19,606 nt of DNA from Ruminococcaceae bacterium UBA7212 (GTDB lineage: Bacteria > Bacillota > Clostridia > Oscillospirales > Acutalibacteraceae). The notes under the pieces are model-generated. The model saw only the letters and a list, made by a program, of their open reading frames with translations. It was not told where the DNA came from and did no database searches. The stretch covers positions 36,738 through 56,343 of the forward strand of contig DKUE01000038.1 of NCBI GenBank assembly GCA_002490525.1, given 5' to 3'. The first letter of the stretch is position 1. The number at the start of each line of letters is the position of its first letter. Of this stretch, positions 1 through 7,269 are shown piece by piece. A program made the translations under genes and the position numbers.

Positions 1-34
1 TCTTCGCTTCGCTCAGAATGACAAATTTGCACCG
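1..34 (+). repeat. Interspersed repeat copy 1 (TCTTCG...AGAATGACA family), cut by the window edge
   Basis: The first bases carry TCTTCGCTTCGCTCAGAATG followed by ACAAATTTGC. The same core occurs at 12353-12380 and near 16638-16664, and inverted at 12293-12323. Copies 1 and 2 share AGAATGACAAATTTGC exactly and differ only in the short variable piece between TCTTCGCT and AGAATGACA. It lies in non-coding DNA ahead of the rlmB promoter. The left end is outside the window. Confidence 0.6.
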
Positions 35-88
35 CGGTTTGCGTACATTCACTGCACACTTCGGCAACAAAAACACAGAAAATTTATG

Positions 89-117
89 TTGTACATACAC
101 ACAAGATATGGTATAAT
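89..117 (+). promoter_or_regulatory. Putative promoter of rlmB
   Basis: A perfect -10 hexamer TATAAT lies at 112-117, 17 bp after a weak -35-like TTGTAC at 89-94. Transcription would start near 124, leaving a leader of about 45 nt before the ATG at 169. The sequence just downstream (120-133, TATAATAAGTATAC) recurs in the tetR promoter at 15925-15938. Confidence 0.5.
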
Positions 118-168
118 TATATAATAAGTATACCTATATTGTCTTGGCGAAACGGGGAAAGAAACAGG

Positions 169-912
169 ATGCAGACACAGGAAAAGCAGGATTTAATCAT
201 CGGCAGAAACGCCGTTGCGGAAGTACTGAAATCGGAACGGACGGTGGATACCTTATACATCCTGCGCGGGGAGAAAAATCCTGCCGTAACGCGGCTTGCG
301 GCGATATGCCGTGAACGCGGCGGTGTGGTGAAAGAGGCGGACCGCAAAAAGCTGGATACGCTTTGCGGCGGTGCGAATCATCAGGGCGTTGCGGCGTTTG
401 TTGCCGCGCATGAGTATGCTACGCTGGAAGAGATTCTTGCTTTTGCCCGCCAAAAAGAAGAACCGCCGTTTGTGATTGTATGTGATGAGCTGGAGGACCC
501 GCACAACCTCGGTGCAATTATCCGTACGGCAGAGGCGGCGGGTGCACATGGTGTCGTAATTCCGAAACGCCGCAGTGCTTCACTCAGCTTTGCGGTCGGG
601 AAAACCTCGGCGGGTGCGCTGGAATATATGCGCGTTGCGCGTGTGCCCAATTTGCCTGCGGCGCTGGATACGCTGAAAGCAGCGGGGTGTTGGGTCTACG
701 GTGCGGATATGGACGGTGAAAACTACCGTCAAACCGATTTTTCGGGCGCGGTTGCACTGGTTGTCGGGTCGGAAGGAAAAGGAATCGGCAGACTGGTGCG
801 CGATAAATGCGATTTTATTGTGTCTTTGCCCATGAAAGGTAAAATCAATTCACTGAACGCTTCTGTGGCGGCAGGCATTTTGATGTATGAAATAGCGGCG
901 CAAAGAGGCTGA
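169..912 (+). CDS. rlmB: 23S rRNA (guanosine-2'-O)-methyltransferase RlmB, SpoU/TrmH family
   Basis: This 247-residue SPOUT methyltransferase transfers a methyl group from S-adenosylmethionine to a ribose 2'-OH; the RlmB subfamily acts on G2251 of 23S rRNA in the peptidyl-transferase region. Residues 8-80 form the N-terminal RNA-binding substrate domain (GRNAVAEVL near the start). The catalytic trefoil-knot domain shows all three SpoU motifs: DPHNLGAIIRTAEAAG at about 110-125, LVVGSEGKGI at about 197-206 and LPMKGKINSLNASVA at about 220-234. Length matches the family (about 245-250). The frame is open from a TTG at 139, but the ATG at 169 sits 8 bp after GGGGAAAG and begins the usual N terminus, so I chose 169. 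It is probably the first gene of a run that includes the next two genes. RlmB versus a generic TrmH-family enzyme is a family-level assignment. Confidence 0.93.
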   Translation: MQTQEKQDLIIGRNAVAEVLKSERTVDTLYILRGEKNPAVTRLAAICRERGGVVKEADRKKLDTLCGGANHQGVAAFVAAHEYATLEEILAFARQKEEPPFVIVCDELEDPHNLGAIIRTAEAAGAHGVVIPKRRSASLSFAVGKTSAGALEYMRVARVPNLPAALDTLKAAGCWVYGADMDGENYRQTDFSGAVALVVGSEGKGIGRLVRDKCDFIVSLPMKGKINSLNASVAAGILMYEIAAQRG

Positions 913-925
913 TTACGAATTACTT

Positions 926-950
926 GGAAAGGAGCGATACCGGACAAAGG
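926..950 (+). promoter_or_regulatory. Ribosome binding region and shared leader motif ahead of the pseudo-ATPase gene
   Basis: GGAAAGGAGCGATACCG at 926-942 recurs with one mismatch at 3947-3963, ahead of the mgtC-like gene. The AAAGGAG is 23 bp from the TTG at 958, too far for a normal Shine-Dalgarno, whereas AAAGG at 946-950 is 7 bp away. The choice among TTG 958, ATG 982 and ATG 988 depends on which of these is used. Confidence 0.45.
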
Positions 951-957
951 AATACAT

Positions 958-3903
958 TTGCATTCTTTTGGAACGGCGTGCATGATTATGGAACAGAATG
1001 ATATTTTTTCCGGTCTTTCGGTAGATAAAATCCTTTCGGACGTCAAAGCCATGCAAGGGGAAGATGCTTTGAAGATATGGTCACTCGACGACGTAGACCA
1101 GCTGTTATCCGTCGATGAACCCGAGCCGCCTGCTGAACGGAACCGCTCTGCATCCGACGCGTCTGCAGAAAAAGAACCGCAGATGTCTGCGCCGAAACCC
1201 GAGGTCTCCTCGTTAAAGGCGGCGGCAAAACATATCCAAACCATCTCGGAGGAAACGCCTGAGCTTGCCGCAGAGGAAGAAGACATTCCTGCACTGCTGT
1301 CGGGGGTTATACCGCAGTCGGAACCGTCGGAGGCGGAAGCCGAGCCCGTTTCTGACCCAGAAGAGCCGCAGACGATTCCGGGGCAAATCACCATAGAAAA
1401 GACCCGCGTGTTTAACGAGGTGGAGTCGCACGCCGTGCATCATGCGGAAATCGAGCATAAAATCGGCACGAGGGTCTTGCGTACCACCACGGGTGAGTTT
1501 GACCCGATTCCGAAAAAAAGCGTGATGGAAACCAATGCGCAGAGAGAACGGTTTTTAAACCGTCCTGCACAGAAGATAGAGAAAACACAGGAGCATCGAG
1601 AACTGCTTTCACAGCTCCCGCCGAAAACGATTGAAAAGCCCGGCGTTATTGTGCGAAAAACGCAGACGCAAGCGGGCACAGACGGCTTGCAGGCGATTCC
1701 GACCCTTGTATTGCCCGAGGATGAATTAAAAGAACAGCGTGCCGCCCAAACGCGGGTGCAGGAAGGAACACTGAAAAATTATGCGGCAGAGGAGCTTCGG
1801 GCGGATGCCGATGCCCCGCTTGCCGACCAGATGATGTTAGAGGGATTTGACAATACGGAAGAATCGGTTGCGCGCATCGATGAGACCGAGGCGGAGCTGA
1901 CGCTTTTGGCGCGTCGCCGCGAAAAAGCGAAAAGATTCCGTTTGTTCCCCGGATTGCAAGCGGCCGAAGACGATGAGGATGCCCCCGAACCGGATGAGGA
2001 ATTCGCGGATTTGACCGTATCCGATACGGCGGAGGAAAAAACCAAGGCGCGCATTGATGTGCCGGAAATACTTTCGGAATCATCGGATTCTGACGGGGAA
2101 ATATTGTCGCAGCCGTCCGCAGAGTGCCGCCGCAGTCGGCGGCAGAAGCCGCGCAGAACAGTACCGCCGGTCACGGTGCTGCGTGAGTTTTACGGTCCGA
2201 AGGACGCGCAGGCGGTTTATGATATTTTCCTTGCGGAAAAACGCAGCTGCACGCTCCGTTTGGTGATTTATATTATTTTAATGCTGGCTTCGGCGGCGTC
2301 TGCGTTTATTCTCCGTCTGACGGGCGGCTTCGCACTGTTTAATGACAGTGCGGCGGTCTATTCGGCGGCACATTGCGCCTTTTTGGGTGTGGCGATGCTG
2401 GCAGGCTTTACAGAGGAAAAAACAGCGGTGAAAAATCTGGTGCACGGGAATGTTACTGCTGAAACAGGCCTGCTGTGTGCATGGCTGTTTGCCTGCATAC
2501 AGGCGGCGGCTTCTTTCGCGTTTCCGGAGCGCTTGCTTTCTGTTCCGCTGTATACAGCGGTAGCAATGCTTGCCTATGTATTGTATTTTGCAGGCAGAAG
2601 GCAAAAACTGAAAAATGATATTGCCGATTTTCAAATGGCTGCACAGCAATATAACCGTTTTTATGCGCTTGGCAGGATTACGTCTCCCGAAACGGCTTTT
2701 GAAATCGGGCGTGGGCTTTTGCTCGGCGACCCGGATGTGCGCTACAGCAAGCGCATTACATTCCCTGCAAAATTTGTGGAAACCGCAAAGCAGAACGATT
2801 CGGTGTCGGAGGTATATGCGCTGACACTGCCTGTGGTGCTGATTGCCGCAGGCATTATCGGTGCGGTAACCTGTTTTGTGTCGGGCGAGGTGTTCACGGG
2901 CGTTTCGGCAATGTCCGCGGTTGTACTGGCAGGTCTGCCGCTGTCTGCGGTCAGTGCGTCTGCTGTTTCTCTGCGCAGTGTCAACAAACCGCTTCTGCGT
3001 GAGGGTGCTATGATTGCGGGGTATGATGCGGCTTTTGACGCAACCTCTGCAAATGCGGTGGTCTTGGATGCCGCCGATTTGTTTGACGCCGCCCGCTGCC
3101 GTTTACGCGGCATGAAAATTTATCATAAAATGCGCGTGGATGAAGCGCTTTTGTATACTGCGGCTGTAACCATTCAGTCAGGCGGCACACTGTCGGCTGT
3201 GTTCGATGGTGTAATCCAGTCCAAAACCGAAATGTTGCCCGAGGTGGAATCTCTTTCTTATGAGGAACGTTTGGGCTGTTCCGGATGGATTTATAATCAA
3301 AGGGTGCTGGTCGGCAGCCGTGATTTACTGATAAAGCATAATGTGGATGCGCCGTCCAAGGAAGAAGAAAAGCATTTTTGCAGGGACGGCTGTGAGGTGC
3401 TGTATTTGGCTGTTGAGGGCAAAACGGCCGCGCTGTTTGTGGTGGAATACGCCGCAAATGAACGGTTGACTGCGTATTTACAGCAGTTGGAAAAATACGG
3501 CGTCGGCATTTTGGTGCGCACGGCAGACCCCAATATTACCGAGGGCATGGTAGAGCAGTATTTTGATTTGCCGCACAATCTTGTAAAAATGATTAACCCC
3601 GTAGCCGGGGAAATGTTCCGCGAATTGGCGGAAGAACCGCCGAAGGAAGAACCCTGCGCGATTTTGCACAGCGGACGTACGCCGTCTTTCCTGCGGGCGT
3701 TTTTGTCCGCCTTTGTGCTGGAGGAAAAATACCGCCTGTCACAAATTCTTTTGTATATCGGTGTGGGGTTGAGCGTCATGCTGATGGCAGTGTTGAGCTT
3801 TTTCACCCAGCTGACGCAGGCGGGTGTGCCTGAAATTCTGCTGTTTGAATTGATTTGGGCTGGGATTGTTGTAGGCATTCCGCGGTTCAAGAAAATACAG
3901 TAA
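958..3903 (+). CDS. Degenerate P1B-type ATPase-like membrane protein with a long cytoplasmic N-terminal region
   Basis: A 981-residue protein. Residues 1-430 are hydrophilic, acidic and low in complexity, probably largely disordered. About eight hydrophobic segments follow: 432-452, 465-484, 502-522, 526-546, 620-641, 645-670, 928-948 and 958-976. This is the 4+2+2 pattern of heavy-metal P-type ATPases. Between segments 6 and 7, P-type order is kept but the signatures are changed. GLP (659-661) stands where the transport motif CPC would be. VVLD-AADLF (D704) replaces DKTGTLT. VLVGSRDLL (783-791) matches the N-domain GxR region. RTADPN (854-859) replaces LTGDN. AILHSGRTPS (901-910) replaces VGDGxND. 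The loop between segments 4 and 5 is only about 72 residues and has no TGE. Known family logic predicts no ATP-driven transport. TTG 958, ATG 982 or ATG 988 could be the start. It is probably co-transcribed with the MgtC-like gene. Its role is unknown; the P-type relationship is inferred from aligned motifs by eye. Confidence 0.8.
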   Translation: MHSFGTACMIMEQNDIFSGLSVDKILSDVKAMQGEDALKIWSLDDVDQLLSVDEPEPPAERNRSASDASAEKEPQMSAPKPEVSSLKAAAKHIQTISEETPELAAEEEDIPALLSGVIPQSEPSEAEAEPVSDPEEPQTIPGQITIEKTRVFNEVESHAVHHAEIEHKIGTRVLRTTTGEFDPIPKKSVMETNAQRERFLNRPAQKIEKTQEHRELLSQLPPKTIEKPGVIVRKTQTQAGTDGLQAIPTLVLPEDELKEQRAAQTRVQEGTLKNYAAEELRADADAPLADQMMLEGFDNTEESVARIDETEAELTLLARRREKAKRFRLFPGLQAAEDDEDAPEPDEEFADLTVSDTAEEKTKARIDVPEILSESSDSDGEILSQPSAECRRSRRQKPRRTVPPVTVLREFYGPKDAQAVYDIFLAEKRSCTLRLVIYIILMLASAASAFILRLTGGFALFNDSAAVYSAAHCAFLGVAMLAGFTEEKTAVKNLVHGNVTAETGLLCAWLFACIQAAASFAFPERLLSVPLYTAVAMLAYVLYFAGRRQKLKNDIADFQMAAQQYNRFYALGRITSPETAFEIGRGLLLGDPDVRYSKRITFPAKFVETAKQNDSVSEVYALTLPVVLIAAGIIGAVTCFVSGEVFTGVSAMSAVVLAGLPLSAVSASAVSLRSVNKPLLREGAMIAGYDAAFDATSANAVVLDAADLFDAARCRLRGMKIYHKMRVDEALLYTAAVTIQSGGTLSAVFDGVIQSKTEMLPEVESLSYEERLGCSGWIYNQRVLVGSRDLLIKHNVDAPSKEEEKHFCRDGCEVLYLAVEGKTAALFVVEYAANERLTAYLQQLEKYGVGILVRTADPNITEGMVEQYFDLPHNLVKMINPVAGEMFRELAEEPPKEEPCAILHSGRTPSFLRAFLSAFVLEEKYRLSQILLYIGVGLSVMLMAVLSFFTQLTQAGVPEILLFELIWAGIVVGIPRFKKIQ

Positions 3904-3946
3904 GCCAACGAATCGGGGTTGGATTTGTCGCTTACTTCTAAAAAAC

Positions 3947-4006
3947 GGAAAGGAACGATACCGCGCTGCGTACTACATGCGCAGACCCGTATCGCATGGC
4001 GATGAG
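3947..4006 (+). promoter_or_regulatory. Structured leader of the MgtC-like gene
   Basis: GGAAAGGAACGATACCG (3947-3963) repeats the motif seen at 926-942. A hairpin follows: GATAC (3957-3961) pairs with GTATC (3989-3993), and CTGCG (3966-3970) pairs with CGCAG (3980-3984). The clear Shine-Dalgarno therefore lies about 55 nt upstream of ATG 4009, with the hairpin in between; directly before the ATG only a weak GGCGATGAG is present. A 14-codon frame (ATG at 3977, stop 4019-4021) overlaps the mgtC start in another frame. Confidence 0.35.
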
Positions 4007-4008
4007 TT

Positions 4009-4725
4009 ATGGAAGAAATAAAAGAAACGCTCCTTACGGTTTGGAATGTCGGCGCGGTACGGTACACGCTGATTTCTTTACTGCGTTTGGGGCTTGCCGC
4101 CTTTTTGGGCGGATTGATTGGCTTTGAGCGGGAACACTCACACCGCCCCGCGGGCTTTCGAACGCATATTTTGGTTTCTGTCGGTTCCGCGCTGGTAATG
4201 CTGACGGCCGTTTTCATGACAGACAATTTTCCGGATAATATCGATGTCTCCCGCATGCCTGCACAGGTTATCAGCGGTGTGGGCTTCTTGGGCGCAGGCA
4301 CAATTTTGCGCGAGGGCTTTTCCGTAAAGGGGTTGACCACGGCGGCGAGCCTTTGGGCGGTTTCGTGTATCGGTCTGGCTGTCGGCAGCGGATTTTATAT
4401 CGGCGCGGTGGTCGGTACATTTATCATTTATATGACGCTGAATTCCTTAAAGAAGGTTATTGTCAGGGGCAAGGCGGGAAAAGCACTGTATGTGGAGGTA
4501 AAGGACCTTGCCGAGCAGGTCCCCGCGCTTTCCAAGCTGATTAAGCGCACGGGCACTGTGATACACTCCATGGAAATTTTATATGACAGCGATTCCAAAC
4601 TGCGCAAGAAAAAGGGAACATCGACCATTAAGGTTTTGATTTTCCCGAAAACCGATGATGCGCTGAAAATGATTATTTCCACATTGCAAACCGATGAAAA
4701 TGTCGTAGATGTATATATGGATTAA
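4009..4725 (+). CDS. MgtC/SapB-family membrane protein
   Basis: A 238-residue protein with the full MgtC/SapB fold. The N-terminal membrane domain carries GGLIGFEREHSHRPAGFRTH (about 34-53) and, later, VISGVGFLGAGTILREG (about 87-103), which are the family's most conserved stretches; four or so hydrophobic segments lie between 19 and 143. Residues about 158-238 form a soluble C-terminal domain of the ACT-like type seen in Salmonella MgtC. MgtC proteins are linked to growth under magnesium limitation and to control of F1Fo ATP synthase in Salmonella; many Firmicute members are uncharacterised, so no function beyond the family is claimed. It follows the pseudo-ATPase gene by 105 bp on the same strand, with no terminator between them, and ends ahead of a strong terminator. 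The start is ATG 4009; the ribosome binding site next to it is weak. Confidence 0.9.
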   Translation: MEEIKETLLTVWNVGAVRYTLISLLRLGLAAFLGGLIGFEREHSHRPAGFRTHILVSVGSALVMLTAVFMTDNFPDNIDVSRMPAQVISGVGFLGAGTILREGFSVKGLTTAASLWAVSCIGLAVGSGFYIGAVVGTFIIYMTLNSLKKVIVRGKAGKALYVEVKDLAEQVPALSKLIKRTGTVIHSMEILYDSDSKLRKKKGTSTIKVLIFPKTDDALKMIISTLQTDENVVDVYMD

Positions 4726-4770
4726 CAGAATCTGTGCGGCGGAAGAATCTCTAGCCGTTTTTCAATGGTT

Positions 4771-4807
4771 ATGAAAAGAGCAGAGGCATAGCCTCTGCTC
4801 TTTTCAT
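4771..4807. terminator. Bidirectional intrinsic terminator between convergent genes
   Basis: A perfect 17-bp stem (4771-4787 with 4791-4807) and a 3-nt loop. The stem has GC-rich GAGCAGAGGC next to the loop and AAAAG/CTTTT at its base, so it gives a U-rich end in both directions. It sits between the MgtC-like gene (+) and the deacetylase gene (-). Confidence 0.85.
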
Positions 4808-4815
4808 AAATATGT

Positions 4816-5586
4816 TTATTGCCCGAGTTTATATTGTTTTCCTGTGCCGTCAATCCGATAATCTTCCCAATACAGGAGTTCTTCGGTTGTAACGAACCGG
4901 TACCCTTTCTCCGACAGTATTTTGAGAATCTGCCGAAGCGCTTCCGGTGTGTTTTTTACATCGTTATGGAATAGAAGAATCGACCCGTTTTCTGCTGCGC
5001 CCGTCACCCGGGTGACCATTTCTTCCACGGAAAGTCCCTGCCAATCCAGACTGTCTACAGACCATTGTACGGTCTGCATTGAGAGTCCTTCGGCTGCGGT
5101 CAGGGTGTCGTTTGAATAATCCCCCGACGGTGCGCGTAAAAGGCGGGGCGGCTTGCCTGTGACTTTTTCAATTTCCGCATTGCATGCCTGTATATCCGCC
5201 TGAATCTCTTCCAAAGACAGCTTGCTGTAGGCTTTATGGGAATCGGAGTGGTTGCCGATGGTGTGTCCTGCGTCATAAAACGCCCGCACCGCATCGGGAT
5301 ACTTCCGCACCCAATCGCCGACCGCAAATACAGTCGCTTTGGCATTGTACTCCTGTAAAATCGCCAGTAATTCTTCCGTGTCCTCTGCACCCCATGCCGC
5401 ATCAAAGGTTACGGCAATTTTCTTTTCACCCGTGTTTACACAGTACACAGGGATTTTTCGTTCCTGTGTCTTGGCCGCCTGTGCCGTCTCATAGCGGGCA
5501 GAAACCCCCGAAACGACCAAAACCGCCGAAATCAGGAGTGTAATTGCCACAAAAATGCTTCGTTTGGTTAACAATATATACTGCAT
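4816..5586 (-). CDS. Membrane-anchored polysaccharide (peptidoglycan-type) deacetylase, PdaB-like
   Basis: A 256-residue NodB-homology protein with an N-terminal signal anchor (hydrophobic residues 10-30), so the catalytic domain should face the cell wall. The carbohydrate esterase 4 motifs occur in order: TFDAAWG (60-66), GNHSDSH (111-117, metal-binding H113 and H117), RAPSGDYS (151-158), DSLDW (178-182) and LLFHND (204-209). CE4 enzymes remove acetyl groups from N-acetylated glycans; this TFDxxWG version resembles PdaB-type proteins of spore formers, which suggests a peptidoglycan or spore-cortex role (inference). The usual second Asp of TFDD is Ala here. The start at 5586 is preferred over an in-frame ATG at 5619: AAAGGGTG lies 6-7 bp before it, and a TATATATACT -10-like string lies immediately before the upstream ATG. 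It is convergent with the MgtC-like gene and separated from the kinase gene upstream by a terminator. Confidence 0.88.
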   Translation of the reverse strand: MQYILLTKRSIFVAITLLISAVLVVSGVSARYETAQAAKTQERKIPVYCVNTGEKKIAVTFDAAWGAEDTEELLAILQEYNAKATVFAVGDWVRKYPDAVRAFYDAGHTIGNHSDSHKAYSKLSLEEIQADIQACNAEIEKVTGKPPRLLRAPSGDYSNDTLTAAEGLSMQTVQWSVDSLDWQGLSVEEMVTRVTGAAENGSILLFHNDVKNTPEALRQILKILSEKGYRFVTTEELLYWEDYRIDGTGKQYKLGQ

Positions 5587-5642
5587 ACCCGTCACCCTTT
5601 CGTCCCCGTTTTCCCACATAGTATATATATGGCGGAAATTTG

Positions 5643-5672
5643 AAAAAAAGACGGTTGATATTTCAACCGTCT
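5643..5672 (-). terminator. Intrinsic terminator of the first two-component operon
   Basis: On the - strand AGACGGTTGA pairs with TCAACCGTCT (10 bp, 4-nt loop; 5649-5672), followed by a run of seven T (5643-5649). It lies about 130 bp after the histidine kinase stop codon and just upstream of the deacetylase gene. Confidence 0.85.
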
Positions 5673-5802
5673 AATCTGTATGCCTGTATGCCCACCCCTA
5701 TGTGTGTATCTGATTTGCCTTGTGCTGCGGGAGGTTCCTTGCAAATTTATAGGGAGGTAGGCCAGAAACGAACTGCATGCAAAATCTGCCGTGTAAGGGC
5801 AA

Positions 5803-7269
5803 TCACCCTTCGGACGGTACACGCTGTATATCAAACCAAAATTCTACTCCGTTCGGCACGTTTTGCACACCGCGCGCCTGTCCGTGCAGCTTTTGAATTT
5901 CGCTGACGATAGACAGTCCCAGTCCGTACCGTCCTTCTTTGCGGGAATGTGCTTTGTCCGCGCGGTAAAAGCTGTCCCAAATTTTTCCAAGGTCCTCGTC
6001 TGCAATCGGCGCGCCTTCGTTAAATACGGTGACACGGCAGTGTGTTGCGTCTGTAAATTCTGCGGTTAAGCGCACCGCTTTACCGCCTGAAGCGTGTGCA
6101 CAAGCGTTCGAGATATAATTATTTAAGACCATTTGTATTTTTATTCTGTCTGCAAAGCACATACAGTTTTGCGGCAGAGAAAAAGAGAAGTCAATCCCCT
6201 TTTCTTCAAATTTTAACTGATTGGCGCGCACGTATTCCGAAACCAGCGCATATAAATCAAAGACCTGTGCCTGTACGGACATGCCTCCCGACTCATACTG
6301 TGAGAGCTCCAGCAGTTCTAAAACCAATCGGTTCATTCTTTGTGCTTCGGCGATAATAATATCGCAGTATTCGCCCGCTTTTTCGCCGCTGCCCGACTGT
6401 GCCAAAAGCTTTGCCCCTTCGGCATAGCCCTGCACAATGGAAATGGGCGTTTTTAATTCATGCGACACGTTGGCGATGAAATCCTTGCGCATTTTATCTA
6501 CCCGCTGTTCACGGGCAATATCGTTTTGCAGTTTGCGGTTTTTCTCACTCAAATCTGCCAGTGTCTCTTCCAAAGAGGCGGACAGCTGATTGATACTGCC
6601 TGCCAGTTCGCCGATTTCGTCCGCGGTTTCAGCTGAGCATTTTCTGGAAAAATCTGTTTGTGCAATGCCTTTTGTGACGTTGCGCATTTCAATCAGCGGC
6701 TTTGTAAACCGTTTGGAATAAAAATATACGGCCAGCAGTGCGGCGGAAAGCGCGGCGATGCTGGTTACGGTCATGACCCACACCGCGGAATCGGCATTGT
6801 TGTCCACGGTGCTTTTTTTGCTGTACATTTCGAGTGTACAGCCGTTTTTGAGCGTGCGTACATATACAATAAATTTTGTATTTTGCCGCTCGAACAGCTG
6901 GGTTTCAAAGTAGGAGCCGTCCTTATATTCGCGCCGCTCCGTAACGGTGACCTTGCCGCCTGCGACAAACAGGGGGTCTTTGCCGTGATACAGCTGTTTA
7001 CCGTCTGCCGTGTACAAATCTATACTCAGACCTTCGCCTTTTTCAAAGGAAGAAAGCCGCGCGCCGAAGTCCGCCGCAGTCGGGTCGAGCACATCGATTT
7101 GTTCGGCGATTTCGCGCATGTTGCGCCGTGTGGTATAGGTGTAAATGACAGGCATATACCATCGGTTGAGTGCAAGCAAAAACAGCACTGCCAGCAGAAA
7201 AATGGCACCGATTTGCAGAAAAAGCTTGACGCGGATACTTCTGAATTTTTGGCTTTTCGGTTTACGCAT
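5803..7269 (-). CDS. Sensor histidine kinase with HAMP domain
   Basis: A 488-residue membrane sensor kinase, counting from the ATG at 7269. Hydrophobic segments at about 17-36 and 162-182 bracket an extracytoplasmic domain of about 125 residues. A HAMP linker (about 183-235) and a short coiled coil follow. The dimerisation domain has NVSHELKTPI with phospho-acceptor H270, and the ATPase domain shows the N box (NNYISNACAHA), the G1-like FNEGAP, the F box (FYRADKAHSR) and G2 (GRYGLGLSIV). It should autophosphorylate at H270 and pass phosphate to the adjacent regulator. The start ATGCGTAA overlaps the regulator's stop by 8 nt and has AGGAG 8 bp upstream, so translation is probably coupled; a longer in-frame start at 7296 lacks this support. 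The signal is unknown. Confidence 0.93.
   Translation of the reverse strand: MRKPKSQKFRSIRVKLFLQIGAIFLLAVLFLLALNRWYMPVIYTYTTRRNMREIAEQIDVLDPTAADFGARLSSFEKGEGLSIDLYTADGKQLYHGKDPLFVAGGKVTVTERREYKDGSYFETQLFERQNTKFIVYVRTLKNGCTLEMYSKKSTVDNNADSAVWVMTVTSIAALSAALLAVYFYSKRFTKPLIEMRNVTKGIAQTDFSRKCSAETADEIGELAGSINQLSASLEETLADLSEKNRKLQNDIAREQRVDKMRKDFIANVSHELKTPISIVQGYAEGAKLLAQSGSGEKAGEYCDIIIAEAQRMNRLVLELLELSQYESGGMSVQAQVFDLYALVSEYVRANQLKFEEKGIDFSFSLPQNCMCFADRIKIQMVLNNYISNACAHASGGKAVRLTAEFTDATHCRVTVFNEGAPIADEDLGKIWDSFYRADKAHSRKEGRYGLGLSIVSEIQKLHGQARGVQNVPNGVEFWFDIQRVPSEG

Noticed and set aside
3297..4340. A 347-residue open frame on the - strand crossing two + strand genes
   Set aside because: It crosses the stop and start regions of the pseudo-ATPase and MgtC-like genes and shows no family features; antisense shadow.
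5640..5906. An 88-residue + strand frame between the deacetylase and kinase genes
   Set aside because: It starts inside a terminator hairpin and ends antisense in the kinase gene; no ribosome binding site.
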